From NCBI RefSeq assembly GCF_048544455.1, contig NC_133530.1, forward strand, positions 16,235,748 through 16,299,747: a stretch of DNA of 64,000 bases. Reading direction: 5' to 3'. Positions within the stretch are counted from its first letter, which is position 1. Each line of letters starts with the position of its first letter. The notes under the pieces are model-generated. The model did not search any database. It saw only the letters and a list, made by a program, of their open reading frames with translations, and had not been told where the DNA came from. Shown piece after piece: positions 1 to 19,875 of the stretch. The stretch is from Silene latifolia. Its lineage: Eukaryota > Streptophyta > Magnoliopsida > Caryophyllales > Caryophyllaceae. A program made the position numbers and the translations under genes.

Positions 1-922
1 ATGGGTACGGGCTGGGTGGATATCCCCAAGGAGAGGGAGGCCACCCCCACTGACCGTACATAGCAGGCCAAGGCTGCTGACCAGGGGCAGAAGCAGGCGC
101 AGTGGGAGCAGGCGAGGAAGATGCAGGCTGTTTAGAGCCTTTCCCGCCTTTGTGACCACCATTCTTCTTCTTACCATTTGAGCCGCGGTTGTTTTTGTTG
201 GTATTGGTGGCAGGAGACTTAGCCCCGGAGGTTCCTCCGACACCCCCTCCGTTTTGAACAAAAAGGGCAGTCGAGGAAGTGGTGGCTGCCTCCTTAGCAA
301 AGCCGGCTTCTTCTAGAGTTAACATGGAGCGAGCTTGATAGAAAGGAGGCAAAGGATCTCGCTGCCTAATGATAGTACCAACGTTGCGATAGGCATCGGT
401 GAGACCCGATACCATCTGTAAAACCAACCGTGTCTCCGACACCGGAGATCCAACATTCTTCAACTGATCTGCAAGAGACTTAAGGCGCTGACAATAGGCC
501 GAGACGGATGGGAAATCCGCCATGGCAATATGCGAAAACTCCTGTTCAAGGGTCACCGCCCTAGAGTTTTTGTTGTCCTGGAAAATATTTTGAATCCGTT
601 TCCATGTTTCCATGGCAGTAGTGTCGGCTTCAACAATCGTTTCCAGAAGATCTGTGGTGACAGTGGAATAAATCCATTGTAAAACCGTAGCATCGAGAGT
701 TTCCCAGAGCTCTTTCTCGTCCGCGGTAGAAGGAGCCTTCGAGCCACCTGTCGGTTCAACAATATGGTGAAGCACGCGGTTGGATTTCGCGTGGTTCGTG
801 AAAAGAATAACCCAAAGCGGGTACTGATCGTTGTCCATGCCAAGTTCGACAGTGACATGGTTCTTGATGTTATTCACGGCAAGAGCAGGATGGAAACCGG
901 ACTTGGTGTTGTCGGGTGCCAT
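1..922 (-). CDS. Copia gag polyprotein, N-terminal 307 codons, runs off the left edge
   Basis: Translating minus from the ATG at 922 gives an uninterrupted frame to base 1. The protein starts [20 protein letters not shown] and has the Copia-type N-terminal/UBN2 gag layout: a tryptophan-containing segment ([15 protein letters not shown]), then [17 protein letters not shown] and an [11 protein letters not shown] segment, a long helical part, and a Gly/Asn/Lys-rich linker ending in a Pro/Trp-rich stretch ([14 protein letters not shown]). In the element it would form the capsid of the cytoplasmic virus-like particle. There is no stop in 307 codons, so this copy may be young. It has no host function that I can see apart from interrupting the neighbouring gene. 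Confidence 0.8.
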   Translation of the reverse strand, partial: MAPDNTKSGFHPALAVNNIKNHVTVELGMDNDQYPLWVILFTNHAKSNRVLHHIVEPTGGSKAPSTADEKELWETLDATVLQWIYSTVTTDLLETIVEADTTAMETWKRIQNIFQDNKNSRAVTLEQEFSHIAMADFPSVSAYCQRLKSLADQLKNVGSPVSETRLVLQMVSGLTDAYRNVGTIIRQRDPLPPFYQARSMLTLEEAGFAKEAATTSSTALFVQNGGGVGGTSGAKSPATNTNKNNRGSNGKKKNGGHKGGKGSKQPASSSPAPTAPASAPGQQPWPAMYGQWGWPPSPWGYPPSPYP

Positions 923-1049
923 TGATGTTGTCGTGAGGACAGAGAAGAAGAGAGAAGAAAGAAGGAGAGATGCAGGCCGTGAAGGAGACGGCTGCTAGGG
1001 TTGCGTGCGGAAGCGTTTCAGGATTTTTTACCCTAGGAAGCTGATACCA

Positions 1050-1204
1050 TAAAGGAAGATAATGCTTGATCTTCTCATTGATAATTAGTCAGTATAAATA
1101 CAAGACTACAAAGATATTCTAGGCTACAAACTAGGAAACCATATACACTAATATAGGTAACAAATAACAAACTTATTACTAAAATATTTACATATATTCT
1201 ATCA
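1050..1204 (-). repeat. 5' LTR of the left-edge Copia element (short, AT-rich)
   Basis: The outer end is TGATAG on the minus strand at 1204. The inner end must lie before the primer binding site at 1049-1041. A TATTTATAC TATA-like motif lies inside. The exact inner boundary is uncertain: TATCA at about 1079-1083 would give a 126-bp LTR with TGATA/TATCA inverted ends but an unusually long gap to the primer site; the 1050 boundary gives 155 bp. Only one copy is visible, so this cannot be settled here. Confidence 0.55.
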
Positions 1205-3321
<2,117 letters not shown>

Positions 3322-4812
3322 GGGGTTGCTACTTGCTAGATCGTCTGGTTTATACCAAGCCATTAAAGAATCCAGCGAAGACTTAGTGTCATGCCCAAAG
3401 TGCCAGGAAAAAATAGAGTAAAGGTTCTTTATATGGGTCAGGTGACAATCTGTCGGGAGTAACAAAATACAAAATAGACGAATTTTATCATTGCTTAGCT
3501 ATCAGAAATAATAATTTTCTTTTCGAGTTTTTATGATTTTCCTTAAACGATGTCTCACAATGTTAATTCACTTGTTCACTTGTATTTTGGTTTATGTATT
3601 TTTCCGAAGCTCTCGTATAACTTTCTTCTTCGTCTTTTCTTGCTTGATCAGTGATAAGTGATGTGTAGAGCTCAGACAGATCTCAATATGGCAATACCCC
3701 AGGCCTAATACCTGCTAACTATTGTCCTTTAAAGTTCAGGCCAATTAATTTTTTTTCTGAGCTCATAAAGATGATCAATTTGAAAAAAAAACCGTCGCTT
3801 TCTGAGCTCGTAACCACGAGTTATGGCCTCTTAAAATTTTCCGGATCAAAAAATTGGGTATTTCGGGCAAAATATCAAACCTCAAGGTCACCGCATGCAT
3901 TTTCCGAAAAATCTTACATGAACCTAAACAACGGTTAGATATGGATCTTGCGATTTTATTTTAAAACTTTTTTACACTAAACCTTGTCAAAGCAAACCTA
4001 TGCATTCTAGTAATCTTAAACAAGAATTCGTGTTTTGGCAACTGTGTACTCGGAACTGGGATCATAATTCTGTTAACTAGAGCGGAAGTGCGATGTGCTT
4101 GGAAACTTGAGAACACTGCTAATTAATTGGATAATATTCATACAAAATGACAGGTTCATAAAATACACATCTTCATGTAACCTCAATATTTATTATTTCC
4201 CAAAATGAAACGACCGAATACAAGCAGCAGGGAGTCGGTATTTACTAGCACTAGTTACTTCCACCAAGAAAAGATCAGGCTTCAAAGGTATTGAACCGGA
4301 GCTAAAAAAAAATCAACGAACATAATTTCATTCTCCACCAAAGACGGTGCATGTCGAAAGTGCATCCGGAAGATCTCATCTGAAGGATTTAATTTATTCT
4401 CCGTGGTCTTCATATGACCGCCTCAAAATTCGTCATATCTGCTAGGAGCTGAACTCAATGGCTATTATGGAAATAACCAAATCACATTGAATATACTCCT
4501 CGACTTCACCAACACCAAAGTTCTGAAGTAGCTAATTCGTATAATCATGGAAAGAAGACCAATGATTTCCGAGACACTGGGAGAATCTAGCAAAGACTTT
4601 TACATATCATAGGCGGACAAGCTACCTAGTGGGGTAAAAAAAACAAGCCCGGCCAAGAAGAGGGATCATAAAATTTCCCTAAACAGTCAACCCGGACGTA
4701 ACCTAGATTAGCTGCCAACCATTCTACCCTTAAAAGGGGGCATATTTAGAACAATAAGTCATATGTACAACATTAATGCAGAGACAAATTGATTTAGATT
4801 AGTTTCAGTAAC
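3322..4812. other. Convergent intergenic region: 3' UTRs of lysyl-tRNA synthetase and SnRK1
   Basis: AT-rich DNA between two genes that end facing each other. No coding frame with recognisable content was seen. The right part, down to roughly 4150-4200, probably holds the SnRK1 3' UTR on the minus strand, and the left part the lysyl-tRNA synthetase 3' UTR. I could not place polyadenylation sites with confidence. Confidence 0.5.
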
Positions 4813-11051
<6,239 letters not shown>

Positions 11052-11054
11052 TTC

Positions 11055-12290
11055 CTACACCATGACAGAAACTACCTCGTCAGAAGAGTAATATCAAAAC
11101 CTATAAGCGTTATATTTCAATATTTGAACTACTACTTTTTTATCCGCAAATGAACACATATCGCCCTAATAAACTACAATTAAATAAACACATAATCTTC
11201 TTATCTTCTTTTAGACAATCTTACGTTAATATAAAGTGCGACCAACCCAGTTAAACAAAAAAGAATACTCGAGGGGGTGTTTGGTTGAGACTTGAGAGGT
11301 TTGGAATGGAATGGATTCTGGTCATTCTAGTGTTTGGTTGGGGCATTTTGACCTCAACCCCTTGGAATTCCATACCCACCTCCTCCTCATGGATTCAAAC
11401 TCCATTCCTTTATGTTTATTTTTCTAATGAACCAAACAAGTTTTGAAAAGTATGGAATTGGAACCCCATACTTCTATGGTTTCTCATTCCTAAGCAGTGA
11501 ACCAAACGGCCCCTCATTTGCCCACTCAAACATCTCGTAAAATCTAGCTTCTTATCACATTGCCGGGCCTCTTGATAATCTCATTATGAGACCGTCTCAT
11601 AACAGACTTTGTGAATAACAAAATGCTTACACTAACTCGGAACAAACGAAAACGACAGAGATGCATTCACTGATAACTCTCTTAATCTTCAAAATTAAAG
11701 CCAACAACTTGCTTCAATCAGCACAAAGCTTACAACATTATCAACTACATTCCACTACTCATCCAACAAAACCCTAATAATCCCAGACTACTCTCACAAT
11801 TTCCCCAAAATTCATGAAAAATAATCAATTAAACAACACACACAACTCCACAAACACAATAATTTCACAAATATCCAAAAAATTAACCAATAATCTAATT
11901 TTTAATCCTGCATTAATAACACATCATGTACATCAATCAATTTTAATTATACAACAACGACAATAACATCAAATCAAATCAAATCACTGCTCATAAAATT
12001 TCGAGATTAGATACCATGAATAGTCGTATCAATGCTAATTAAGAACACGAATCAAGAAAAATACCTAAAAATTAGGGATCGAAGATATTGAAGTAATCGA
12101 ACTTACGAAGCTGAAGTTTTGGAGAGAAACAATAATCGGAATTGATGAATAATTTTGGGGGGATTTTGTTTTATTTTTTTCCTTTTTTTTTTTTGTTTCT
12201 TGTAGAATAAATTTTATATTTTTTTTAGGAGGAATAAAATTCTTGGAAGGACAAAAAAGAGATTTTTTCTTTTTTTGAAAAAGCAACTCG
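11055..12290 (-). other. SnRK1 5' UTR exon and leader intron
   Basis: A GTAAGT donor on the minus strand (12106-12101) and the acceptor GTGTAG next to the ATG exon (11054) define a leader intron of about 1.05 kb. The 5' UTR exon runs from roughly 12290 to 12107 and is T-rich on the minus strand. A 245-bp MITE occupies 11271-11515 within the intron. The transcription start is not determined; upstream sequence beyond 12361 belongs to a Helitron-like insertion. Confidence 0.55.
11271..11515. mobile_element. MITE with 16-bp terminal inverted repeats
   Basis: The ends are GAGGGGGTGTTTGGTT (11271-11286) and AACCAAACGGCCCCTC (11500-11515). The reverse complement of the right end matches the left at 14 of 16 positions. 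Length is 245 bp with no coding capacity. The GGTGTTTGGTT style of end is common in plant MITEs. No certain target duplication was seen, so I do not assign a superfamily. Confidence 0.7.
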
Positions 12291-12443
12291 ACTTTTTGTA
12301 TAGTTTATTTAAGATCGCTCTATTCTATCATGTGTGTTAATGATTCAAAAGTCCGTATCATTCTATATATTAATCTTCTAACTCCCTGCTGACATGTCAT
12401 TATAGAATTTCAGTAAACATTACGTGGCAACTCATGGTGGAAT

Positions 12444-12850
12444 AACATCTTAACAATAAAAAAAGACATTATACTACTGTGATTAACTTAGGTAATATTC
12501 TTTCCTAATTTCATGCCACTTATTGTGCACTGTGCATAATCTTGAAAATAAAAAAACAATATTAACATCTTAACAAATAAAAAAACGTTATACTACTTAC
12601 TGCTATGATTAATTAAGGTAACAAGGGTAATGTATTCATTCCCTATTTCATTCCTAATTCATGGCCCTAATTTAGGGTAACTTGGATAACAATATATATA
12701 CGGAGTATATCTTAACAAATAAAAAAAAAAGTTATACTTTAAAAGTATAACTGATCAAAAAAATTAATTGTGCATAATCTTGGAAATATTGCAGCAATAT
12801 ACATCTTAACAAAAAAAAAAGTTATACTTTGAAAGTATAACTGATAAAAA
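12444..12850. repeat. Irregular tandem repeat around atcttaacaa-(A)n-ttatact
   Basis: Four diverged copies of a unit begin with atcttaacaa, an A-run and a ttatact-like motif (near 12446, 12563, 12709 and 12804). The last two are the most alike, including gttatactttaaaagtataac, itself a small inverted repeat (ttatacttt/aaagtataa). The unit length varies from about 95 to 145 bp. Noncoding. Confidence 0.55.
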
Positions 12851-13296
12851 AAATCAAAAAAATGACATGGCATTTTATGGGTAATTAAGAGCATCTTAAA
12901 CCAAAAAAATTATATACTGCTAAAATTATTTCCTAATTTAAGACATTGATTGTGTATAGTAATTACGTTATATGATATCAAATTTTTAATAAATTTAGAT
13001 TTTATTTAAGGAAAAAACGTTATTCTAACAAAATAAAAAAATTAAAGCCGATGTAAAATAAAATACCTTTTTTTTGTCTGAGAATAAATACATGTAATAA
13101 TTAACTTTTGTTATTTGGGGAAGACCAACCGTAATTAATATTGTCAAAGAAATGCCTTTTATTTTATTGAAATTATGATTTATCAGGCAAGTCACGGGTA
13201 TTATGATCACTTTAAATTAATTTTAGGTGCGTCAAATAAATACTTTTCACTAATCTTTTTATATTAGGTTGAGCTCACATGCCGTACGGATGTTGG

Positions 13297-14303
13297 TAGA
13301 CCTGTCAAATCGGTCGGGTGAGTGGGCCGTAAGCCAGGTCGTACTGGACGTGTCAGAATACAGGTAGGGTCATATGGGTTACGGACTTACGGGTTGGGTT
13401 ACGGGTCGGATTGTGGTCAAAATACCAACATACGTATAAAAACCCACCCATATGACCCGTCACACTATTTTTAAATTGATAATTTTTTTTTTTTTTTAAA
13501 TAAAATAAAATATATTTAATATTAATATCTTAATCATATTAAATAGTTATAAAACTATTAATTATATTGACAACTATAGAAATTAAGTTATTTTTAATTA
13601 TTATTTTATTATTAAAGTTTACAAAAATATATAATATTAATTTTTTAATTATTTATGTAACTAAAAGTACAAAAACTAATGTTTTATTATTATTATTATT
13701 ATTTCAAACATAATATATAAATATTATTTTTATAATAAAATTCTTGAATCACCTTTAATCAAACAGGTCGATCCGTTCGGGGTGGGTTTCGACCCTAAAT
13801 TAACGGGTTATTTCAAGTTTGGGTTAAACGGATCCCAGACTCCCAGGTTGAGAAAAGTACAAAAATTAATGTTTTATTATTAGTATTTCAAATATAATAT
13901 ATAAATATTAATATTTTAATAAAACTCTTGCATCATCTTTCATCTAACAGGTCGACATGTTTGGATTGAGTTTCGACCCTAAATTAACTGGTCATTTCGG
14001 GTTTGGATTAAACGGGTCATTTCGGGTGGGGTTTTGACCCTAAATTAACGGGTCATTTCAAGTTTGGGTTAAACGGGCCCGAGTTGAGATTTTATGGGTC
14101 TTGAGCTTGGAAAAAGCAGATCAAACGGGTCAGGTTTTCAGGCCCGGTCAATATTTAGCACCTTTAGGTGTTGGTCCTAAATTAGTAAGTTGTTTTGTTG
14201 TAACTTAGTCTTGGGTAACGGGTCAAGATTTGAGGGTTTATGACCGTGAAAAAACGGTTTGGTTTCAGACATATTTGCAATTCTGGTCAATTTGACAGAT
14301 CTA
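13297..14303. mobile_element. Non-autonomous DNA transposon with TAGAYCTGTCAAAT inverted ends and internal tandem units
   Basis: The left end TAGACCTGTCAAAT (13297-13310) and right end ATTTGACAGATCTA (14290-14303) are inverted with one mismatch. The interior is AT-rich blocks alternating with many copies of an aacgggtcatttcgggt-like motif. A block of about 190 bp near 13665-13845 recurs near 13853-14030. There is no transposase. An 8-bp target duplication was looked for and not found, so the hAT-like look of the ends is only suggestive. Confidence 0.6.
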
Positions 14304-14992
14304 CATAATACCATGTAGACCAATAACGTTTAATTTGTTAATGGGGAAAATCAAACTTTTATTCTATATTTTTTTAATTATTAGATAAAGTACAACTTTA
14401 ATTGCAAAGCTGTTATTCGCGTTATTTAATATTTCTCCATTTTTATCTTCTCATTTGCTTTATTATGGTATCGAAGACAGAACTTTGACCATATTTTCTG
14501 ACTTCTATTTTTTTTTTGTCGAAAAAATATTTAGTAAAAGATATATTGATAATAAGTAAATATTTTATTTTCAACGTAAATTACGATTAAAGTTCAAAAA
14601 CTTTAGCCTCCAAAAAGCAAATGAGAATATAAAAAAATGGTGTAAATATCAACAAATTTTAAAACAAACCGTGAATTTCACGGGTTTAAAACTAGTATTG
14701 ATGTAAAGAAAAAAAAATTGGAATAGTGAATTTTTTTTTATCATTTCTCGAAATATTTTTCTCTAATTGTGGCATTTTCTTATCATTAATGTGAGTTTAA
14801 CGGACACATGTTAAGAAAATCGTTTGAGAATAATCAAATATTTTAATTTTCACAAGAAAATTATACTTTCTTTTTCGCTTTTTTGAAGATTTGGCTCTAT
14901 AGAAAGATCGTATGATTTGAATCTGTTGCTTTAGTTGTTAGCTGAAACACTTTATTTTTTTTTATTTTTTTTTGAAAAATCATATGGTAGGA

Positions 14993-15469
14993 CTATACTC
15001 TCATTGACAAATCGGTTTTAGCAACTTCAACGATGTGACGAGGGATAGACTCGCCATCGAGGAACTTACTTTCACCCACATTACAAGAATGAGCTAGCAT
15101 ATGAGCTGCTCGGTTAGAAGTTCTACGAATATAAGACCAGGCTACGGAAGTAAAACCTTCACACAAATTTAAAATATTACTAATAACCATATGAAAATCA
15201 CTGCGCCCAGAACGACGACATTGAAGAGCTTCAATAACAGTCTTGCAATCACTCTCCACACGGACGCTTGTATGCTTCATTCTCTGAGCTTGTCGGAGCG
15301 CATTTAGAACTGCCTCTGCTTCCGCCACTCTTGCCTCATACTCTTCTCTACGACGTCCCTCCCATGCCCATAACAAACTCCCATTCTCATCCCGACATAT
15401 CGCACCCAAACCCATTCCTTCACCCTCCTTGACACCCGCATCCACACTAATAAGAACCTCCCCTGGCAC
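14993..15469 (-). pseudogene. LINE C-terminal RNase H domain (separated from RT by the MITE)
   Basis: The minus-strand frame ends at 14993. Type-I RNase H features: VDAGVKEGEGMGLGAICRDE (first Asp), the Glu-containing ARVAEAEAVLNAL helix, VRVESDCKTVIEAL (second Asp), and RRTSNRAAHMLAHS near the end. Many plant L1-type LINEs carry such a C-terminal RNase H. The reading phase across the MITE, counting one copy of the 8-bp duplication, is consistent with the RT frame, so this was one open frame before the insertion. Confidence 0.85.
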
Positions 15470-16015
15470 TAGGGCAGAGCAAAAAATCCGATTATCCAAA
15501 CTGATCCGATATCCGATCCGAATGTTTGGATATCCGATCCGAAAGTCAAGTTTGGTTTGGATATCTGATCCGAAATCTTTGGTTTTGGTTTGGATATGGA
15601 TATTAGAATTAAAACATTTGGATATCCGATCCGATCCGAAACTATAGTTTTCTAGTATAATTTCGAGAAAATAAAATTTTATTTGATACAACAACTTAAT
15701 TAATGTTTAAAATATTAGAGAAATATTTAGGTGGTACTTAAATTTTATGTCGAGAACATTGGAATAAGAATACTAAAGAAAATCATCATGTAAGACTATG
15801 AATATAATCGTGTTTCAAACTTAATTTTAAAGTAAATTCAAAAGTATGGATATCCGATAGATATCCGCATCCGATCCGATTATTTTGGATACCCGAACAT
15901 TGGATATCCGAAACATTTGGTTTGGATATTGGATATCTAATTTCAGGATTTTTAATATGGATATCCGATCCGAACTAGCACTTTGGATCAAATACCTGAT
16001 CCGTACTCTGCCCTA
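15470..16015. mobile_element. hAT-type MITE, 546 bp, inserted in the LINE
   Basis: Terminal inverted repeats are TAGGGCAGAGCA at the left and TACTCTGCCCTA at the right (11 of 12 match after inversion). It is flanked by a perfect 8-bp target duplication CCTGGCAC (15462-15469 and 16016-16023). The 8-bp duplication and TAGGG ends fit the hAT superfamily. The interior is dominated by copies of ggatatccgatccga in both orientations and has no transposase. Confidence 0.92.
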
Positions 16016-18717
16016 CCTGGCACCACCCTTCCATCCCTCGCTCCAAGCTCCCTTCCCCTGAAACTCTCCGGCTCCACCACATCCCGCTGCTCCCCTCCAT
16101 TCTCCACGCTTTTCAGTTCACCCATAAGCCCATTCACCCGCAGCACCACGTCCTCCACCCGTGCCACCCTATTCTCGAAAACAACCTTATTGCGCATCTC
16201 CCAAATCGCCCATACACCCGTAATAAACACCTCAACTTCCTCCCCATCAAGCTCTTCCAAAACATCCCCCACCCATTCCTTCACCCTCTCATATCCCCAT
16301 ATTGGTCTTAAATCCACTCCTAACCCTTCCCAAACCCCAGCCGTATATCCACAGCCTCCCACAATATGGAGGCAATTCTCGACATCATTCAAACAAACCG
16401 GACATATTACATCAATTTGCGACATCCGTGATGCTAAATTCCATTTCGTAGCGATTGCCTCACTACAAAATTGCCAAAAGAACATCTTGACCCGCGGCAA
16501 CGATCGAGAGCGCCATATTTTCTTCCACAGCCACCCACACTTAGCTCCATCCGACTGTCCCTCATCAATACCATAATCACCCATTAACGCCTTATATGCA
16601 GACCTTACCGTATACACCCCGTCCTTCTCCAAATCCCACATCCACTCATCCTCCTCTCCAGCTCCACCAATTCTAGTATTAAGTATACGTTGATGCTCAA
16701 ACGGGTGAAAAAACTTACGTACCTTAGACATGTCCCACGCACTACCTCCCGCATTCAGCAGCTCCGCCACCAAGAGCTCGTCATCAGCCCCAGCCAGCGG
16801 TGAAAGCACCATTCGCGTCTTAGTTACAGCGATCCACGGGTCATACCAAACCCTAGTGCTCAGACCATTACCAATGCGCCTTCGTAACCCAACCATAAGA
16901 GCCTCCTTCGCCTCATAAATACCTCTCCAAGTGTAGCTCAGATTTACACCAAGCTCGGCCTTCATAAACGACCTATTAGGGAAATATTTACCTCCCAAAA
17001 CGCGAACCATCAAGCATTCTCGATCAGTGATCATTCTCCAGGCCTGCTTACCCAACAAAGCTAAATTAAACTCGTTGAAGCTTCGAAAACCCAACCCACC
17101 AAGACACTTCGGCTGACATAACTTTGCCCACGCAATCCACGGTATCTTCCTCTTACCATTTTCCGAGCCCCACCAAAATCGAGAAACTAATGATCGAAGT
17201 TCGTCACAAAAATTAGAAGGAAGCTTGAAGACACTCATAGCATAGGTTGGAATCGATTGGGCGACAGCCTTTATCAAAACATCTTTCCCTGCCTTCGATA
17301 ATAGCATACCTTTCCATCCCTGTAACTTACGACACAGTTTATCTCTAATTACCCGATTAATAACCTGTTTAGAATGACCCACAATAGTCGGGAGCCCCAA
17401 ATATTTATCATGCTCATCCACTGCTCGTACCCCTAACCAGCCCGCAATCTGCCCTCTTCTCGCAGCTTTGGTACATTTGCTGAAGGAAACAGTAGTTTTA
17501 TTATATTTCACAAGCTGCCCTGACGCTTCCTCATACATAGCGAGAATCCCCTTACTCTTTTGGACCTCCGCTTCCTTTGCTCGAACAAATAGAATACTAT
17601 CGTCTGCAAACAACAAATGCGTAACCGTGGGTGCAGCCGGCGCCACTCTAATACCCCTAATCGAACCATCTTCAGCTGCTTTGCGAAGCTGTCCTGACAA
17701 GACCTCCGCACACAAGATAAGTAGATAAGGTGAAATAGGATCTCCTTGTCTAATCCCACGACTTGGTACAAATTCTTCTGTAAGCATACCATTCACCTTT
17801 ATAGAAAAGGTGACCGTTGAGACGCACTTCATCACATTATCGACCCATCTAGCAGCAAACCCCATCATGCGTAACACCCGCTCTAAAAAATACCATTCAA
17901 CTCTATCATACGCCTTTGCCATATCCAATTTTAATGCCATGTGACCATCACCGCTTCTATTGTTCTTCATCTGGTGAAACAGCTCAAAAGCAACCAATAT
18001 ATTATCCGAAATCAATCTGCCCGGGGTGAAAGCGGATTGATTTTCAGACACAATATGACCAAGGAAACCTTTTATCCTATTAGCAAGAACCTTAGACACC
18101 AATTTATATACGACATTACACAGACTAATAGGCCTAAAATCAATAATTTTATCCGGTGCCTTCTTTTTTGGTATTAAAACAATCTGGGTTTTGTTCAGTC
18201 CAGGCGGAAACGGCTGACCCCGAAGAATAAGTAACACCGTCTTAATCACTAATGGGCCAACAATATGCCAATATGTTTGATAAAATAAAGCATTCATACC
18301 GTCAAGTCCTGGAGAGTTAAGGGGATGCATTTGATTGAGCGCCGTAATAATCTCCTCTTCTCTATATTCCGCGTTCAGAATATCATTCATTTCAGGTGTC
18401 ACACGATCAGCTACAACATCAAGAATACTCTCATTCACTCTAGCTCCATTTGACGAGAACAGCTGCTCAAAATACCCCTTCGCTACGTTAGCAACCGCCT
18501 CTGTACCTTCATGGATACCACCGTGATCATCCAAAAGCTTAGCAATATGATTTTTCTTTTTCCGTTGATCAGCTTTACGATGAAAGAAAGCGGTATTTTT
18601 GACTCCATCCTTAAGCCATAAGGCCCTCGACCTTTGTCTCCAAAAAATCTCCTCTTGTCGCAATAAATCAGCTATTTCTTTCAGTAATTTCTTCCTTAGG
18701 CTCATAATTAGGCTCAT
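16016..18717 (-). pseudogene. LINE ORF2 reverse transcriptase and zf-RVT part
   Basis: About 900 residues are open on minus from 18717 down to the transposon at 16015. RT landmarks: LKLDMAKAYDRVEWYFLERV, GIRQGDPISPYL and the catalytic FADDSILFV. The downstream region has the zf-RVT signature (WLWKKIWRSRSLPRVKMFFW, then CPVCLNDVENCLHIVGGC). The endonuclease is absent. The last few codons before the MITE belong to the LINE up to 16024/16016; beyond that the frame reads into foreign DNA. Nuclear target-primed reverse transcription would be its role in an intact element. There are no internal stops, so the copy is fairly young or was constrained until insertion. Confidence 0.85.
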
Positions 18718-18735
18718 AATGCACGATTTTCTTCT

Positions 18736-18855
18736 AATAAAGCTTGAAAGTACGACCTTTTGATACGAGTCTCAAGAATGGGATTCGAATTCGACTGCTT
18801 AATCCTACAATAGCACGTGCGCTTCTTTTGTTTGCAATTAAACTTAAGTTTCATC
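18736..18855. repeat. Direct repeat copy 1 (about 115 bp; partner at 19876-19992)
   Basis: Begins taaagcttgaaagtacgacc and ends near cttaagttt. It matches the second copy at nearly every position (differences include aag/gag and gcgctt/gcactt). It lies just beyond the 5'-truncated LINE end. Confidence 0.75.
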
Positions 18856-18907
18856 AAAAGTTGACATGTCACTTGTTGAGAAACAGTTATTTAAGGAAAA
18901 AAATAAA

Positions 18908-19875
18908 TCTAGAGAGTAATTAAAAGTTGCCTATTATAAAAATAGAAATTCCATGCTATTCCTTATTTTATTTCGAAAATTCAAATTTAAATGTTCACAC
19001 TACTAAAACACCTAAAATAAGGATTTTATTAGTGATTCACTGAATTCAAAAATATATATTGGCTACTTTTTTAGGAAATAAATTAAAATATTTTTCACAT
19101 AAAATGGGTAAAATATTTTCTCAGAATGTTAGAAAATTTTATGCATGCTATAGTAACCATATTTGTCAATATTACTACTAGATTTTTCTAAAATGTGTCC
19201 AATAGGCACATGTTAAGATGCTAAGAAAGTAAAGATTTACATTAATATATCATGAAATTGAATCCAAACTCATTATTACCATACTTAGAGAATTAATGAT
19301 ATAAATCTTTCTTTTCGTAGCATCTTAACATGTGCATATTGGGCACATTTTAGAAAAACCCTTACTAAAAAGATCAATGTGTGAAAAAGATTGGTAAATT
19401 TGAATATGTTATAATTTTATTAAATACTAGCTTTATTTAAAAATGAGCAGTATAAATGCAATTAAGTTTCTAATTTCTAGACTACAACCACTCCCAATTT
19501 AATTCGCAATTTTGAGTCAATATACTCATTACTTATACACTCAACTTCAAAATGATTTTTCAGGGCATGTAGAGATTTAGTTAATAGGTTTATTTGTGTA
19601 GATCTTATGAATAATATTTTCCAATAATAAAAAAAAAACATAATTATTATCTTAATATGCTTAACAATAACAAAATAATAAAATCTAATTTTTTCTTTCA
19701 TTTTCGAATATATATAACTATGTTTATCGCCATTAGTATTGACATTATCATGACTATTAACAATGTGTTATAATTATATAAAATGAGTTATTAAGTAAGG
19801 AGTAAGTTTTCCATGTAGTTGTTAATATTAAAATTATTAAAGCAATCCCGTGAATTTTCACGGGTTTAAACCTAG
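18908..19875 (+). mobile_element. Non-autonomous Helitron, about 0.97 kb
   Basis: The 3' end has the hairpin CCCGTGAATTTTCACGGG (19848-19865), a 6-nt spacer and CTAG (19872-19875) followed by T. The proposed 5' end is TCTAGAGAGTAATTAAAAG at 18908, preceded by A, which satisfies the A/T insertion rule and resembles other Helitron starts. The interior is AT-rich and noncoding. The right flank begins exactly with the second copy of the direct repeat. Confidence 0.65.

Larger units (their letters stand above)
1..1204 (-). mobile_element. Ty1/Copia LTR retrotransposon, 5' part (rest lies left of the window)
   Basis: Read on the minus strand the order is LTR (about 1204 to 1050), a primer binding site (TGGTATCAG, 1049-1041) matching the initiator-Met tRNA 3' end used by many Copia elements, an untranslated leader, and a gag reading frame that is open to the window edge. 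The outer end at 1204 (TGATAG on minus) abuts coding sequence of the lysyl-tRNA synthetase gene directly, so the element lies inside that exon. The other LTR and the target-site duplication are outside the window; GTATT at 1205-1209 is the predicted right-hand copy. Confidence 0.8.
12361..14695 (+). mobile_element. Non-autonomous Helitron, interrupted by an inverted-repeat element
   Basis: The 3' end is clear: a short hairpin CCGTGAATTTCACGG (14669-14683), then CTAG at 14692-14695 followed by T, the Helitron terminus and insertion rule. The proposed 5' end (TTCTATATATTAATC at 12361, preceded by A) resembles known plant Helitron starts but is a one-base variant of the usual A/TC boundary. Without the 1,007-bp element at 13297-14303 it would be about 1.3 kb. 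No Rep/helicase is encoded. It lies directly upstream of the SnRK1 5' UTR, so it would supply part of that promoter region. Confidence 0.55.
14951..18720 (-). mobile_element. 5'-truncated L1-type LINE (RT plus RNase H), split by a hAT-type MITE
   Basis: On the minus strand: reverse transcriptase, zinc-knuckle-like region, RNase H, stop, short 3' UTR, then an A-rich tail (plus-strand T-runs at 14954-14973). The endonuclease domain expected upstream of RT is missing and similarity ends near 18717, so the copy is 5'-truncated as is typical of target-primed reverse transcription. I could not find a convincing target duplication. A 546-bp transposon sits at 15470-16015 within the coding frame. Confidence 0.85.

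Noticed and set aside
14920..14975. A target duplication for the larger LINE
   Set aside because: Searched beyond 18717 for the sequence before the T-run (gttagctgaaacac) and found only loose resemblance to agcttgaaagtac; not convincing.
15983..16576. A plus-strand Pro/Ser-rich open frame of 197 codons
   Set aside because: It lies exactly opposite the LINE ORF2 frame and its composition is that of an antisense shadow.
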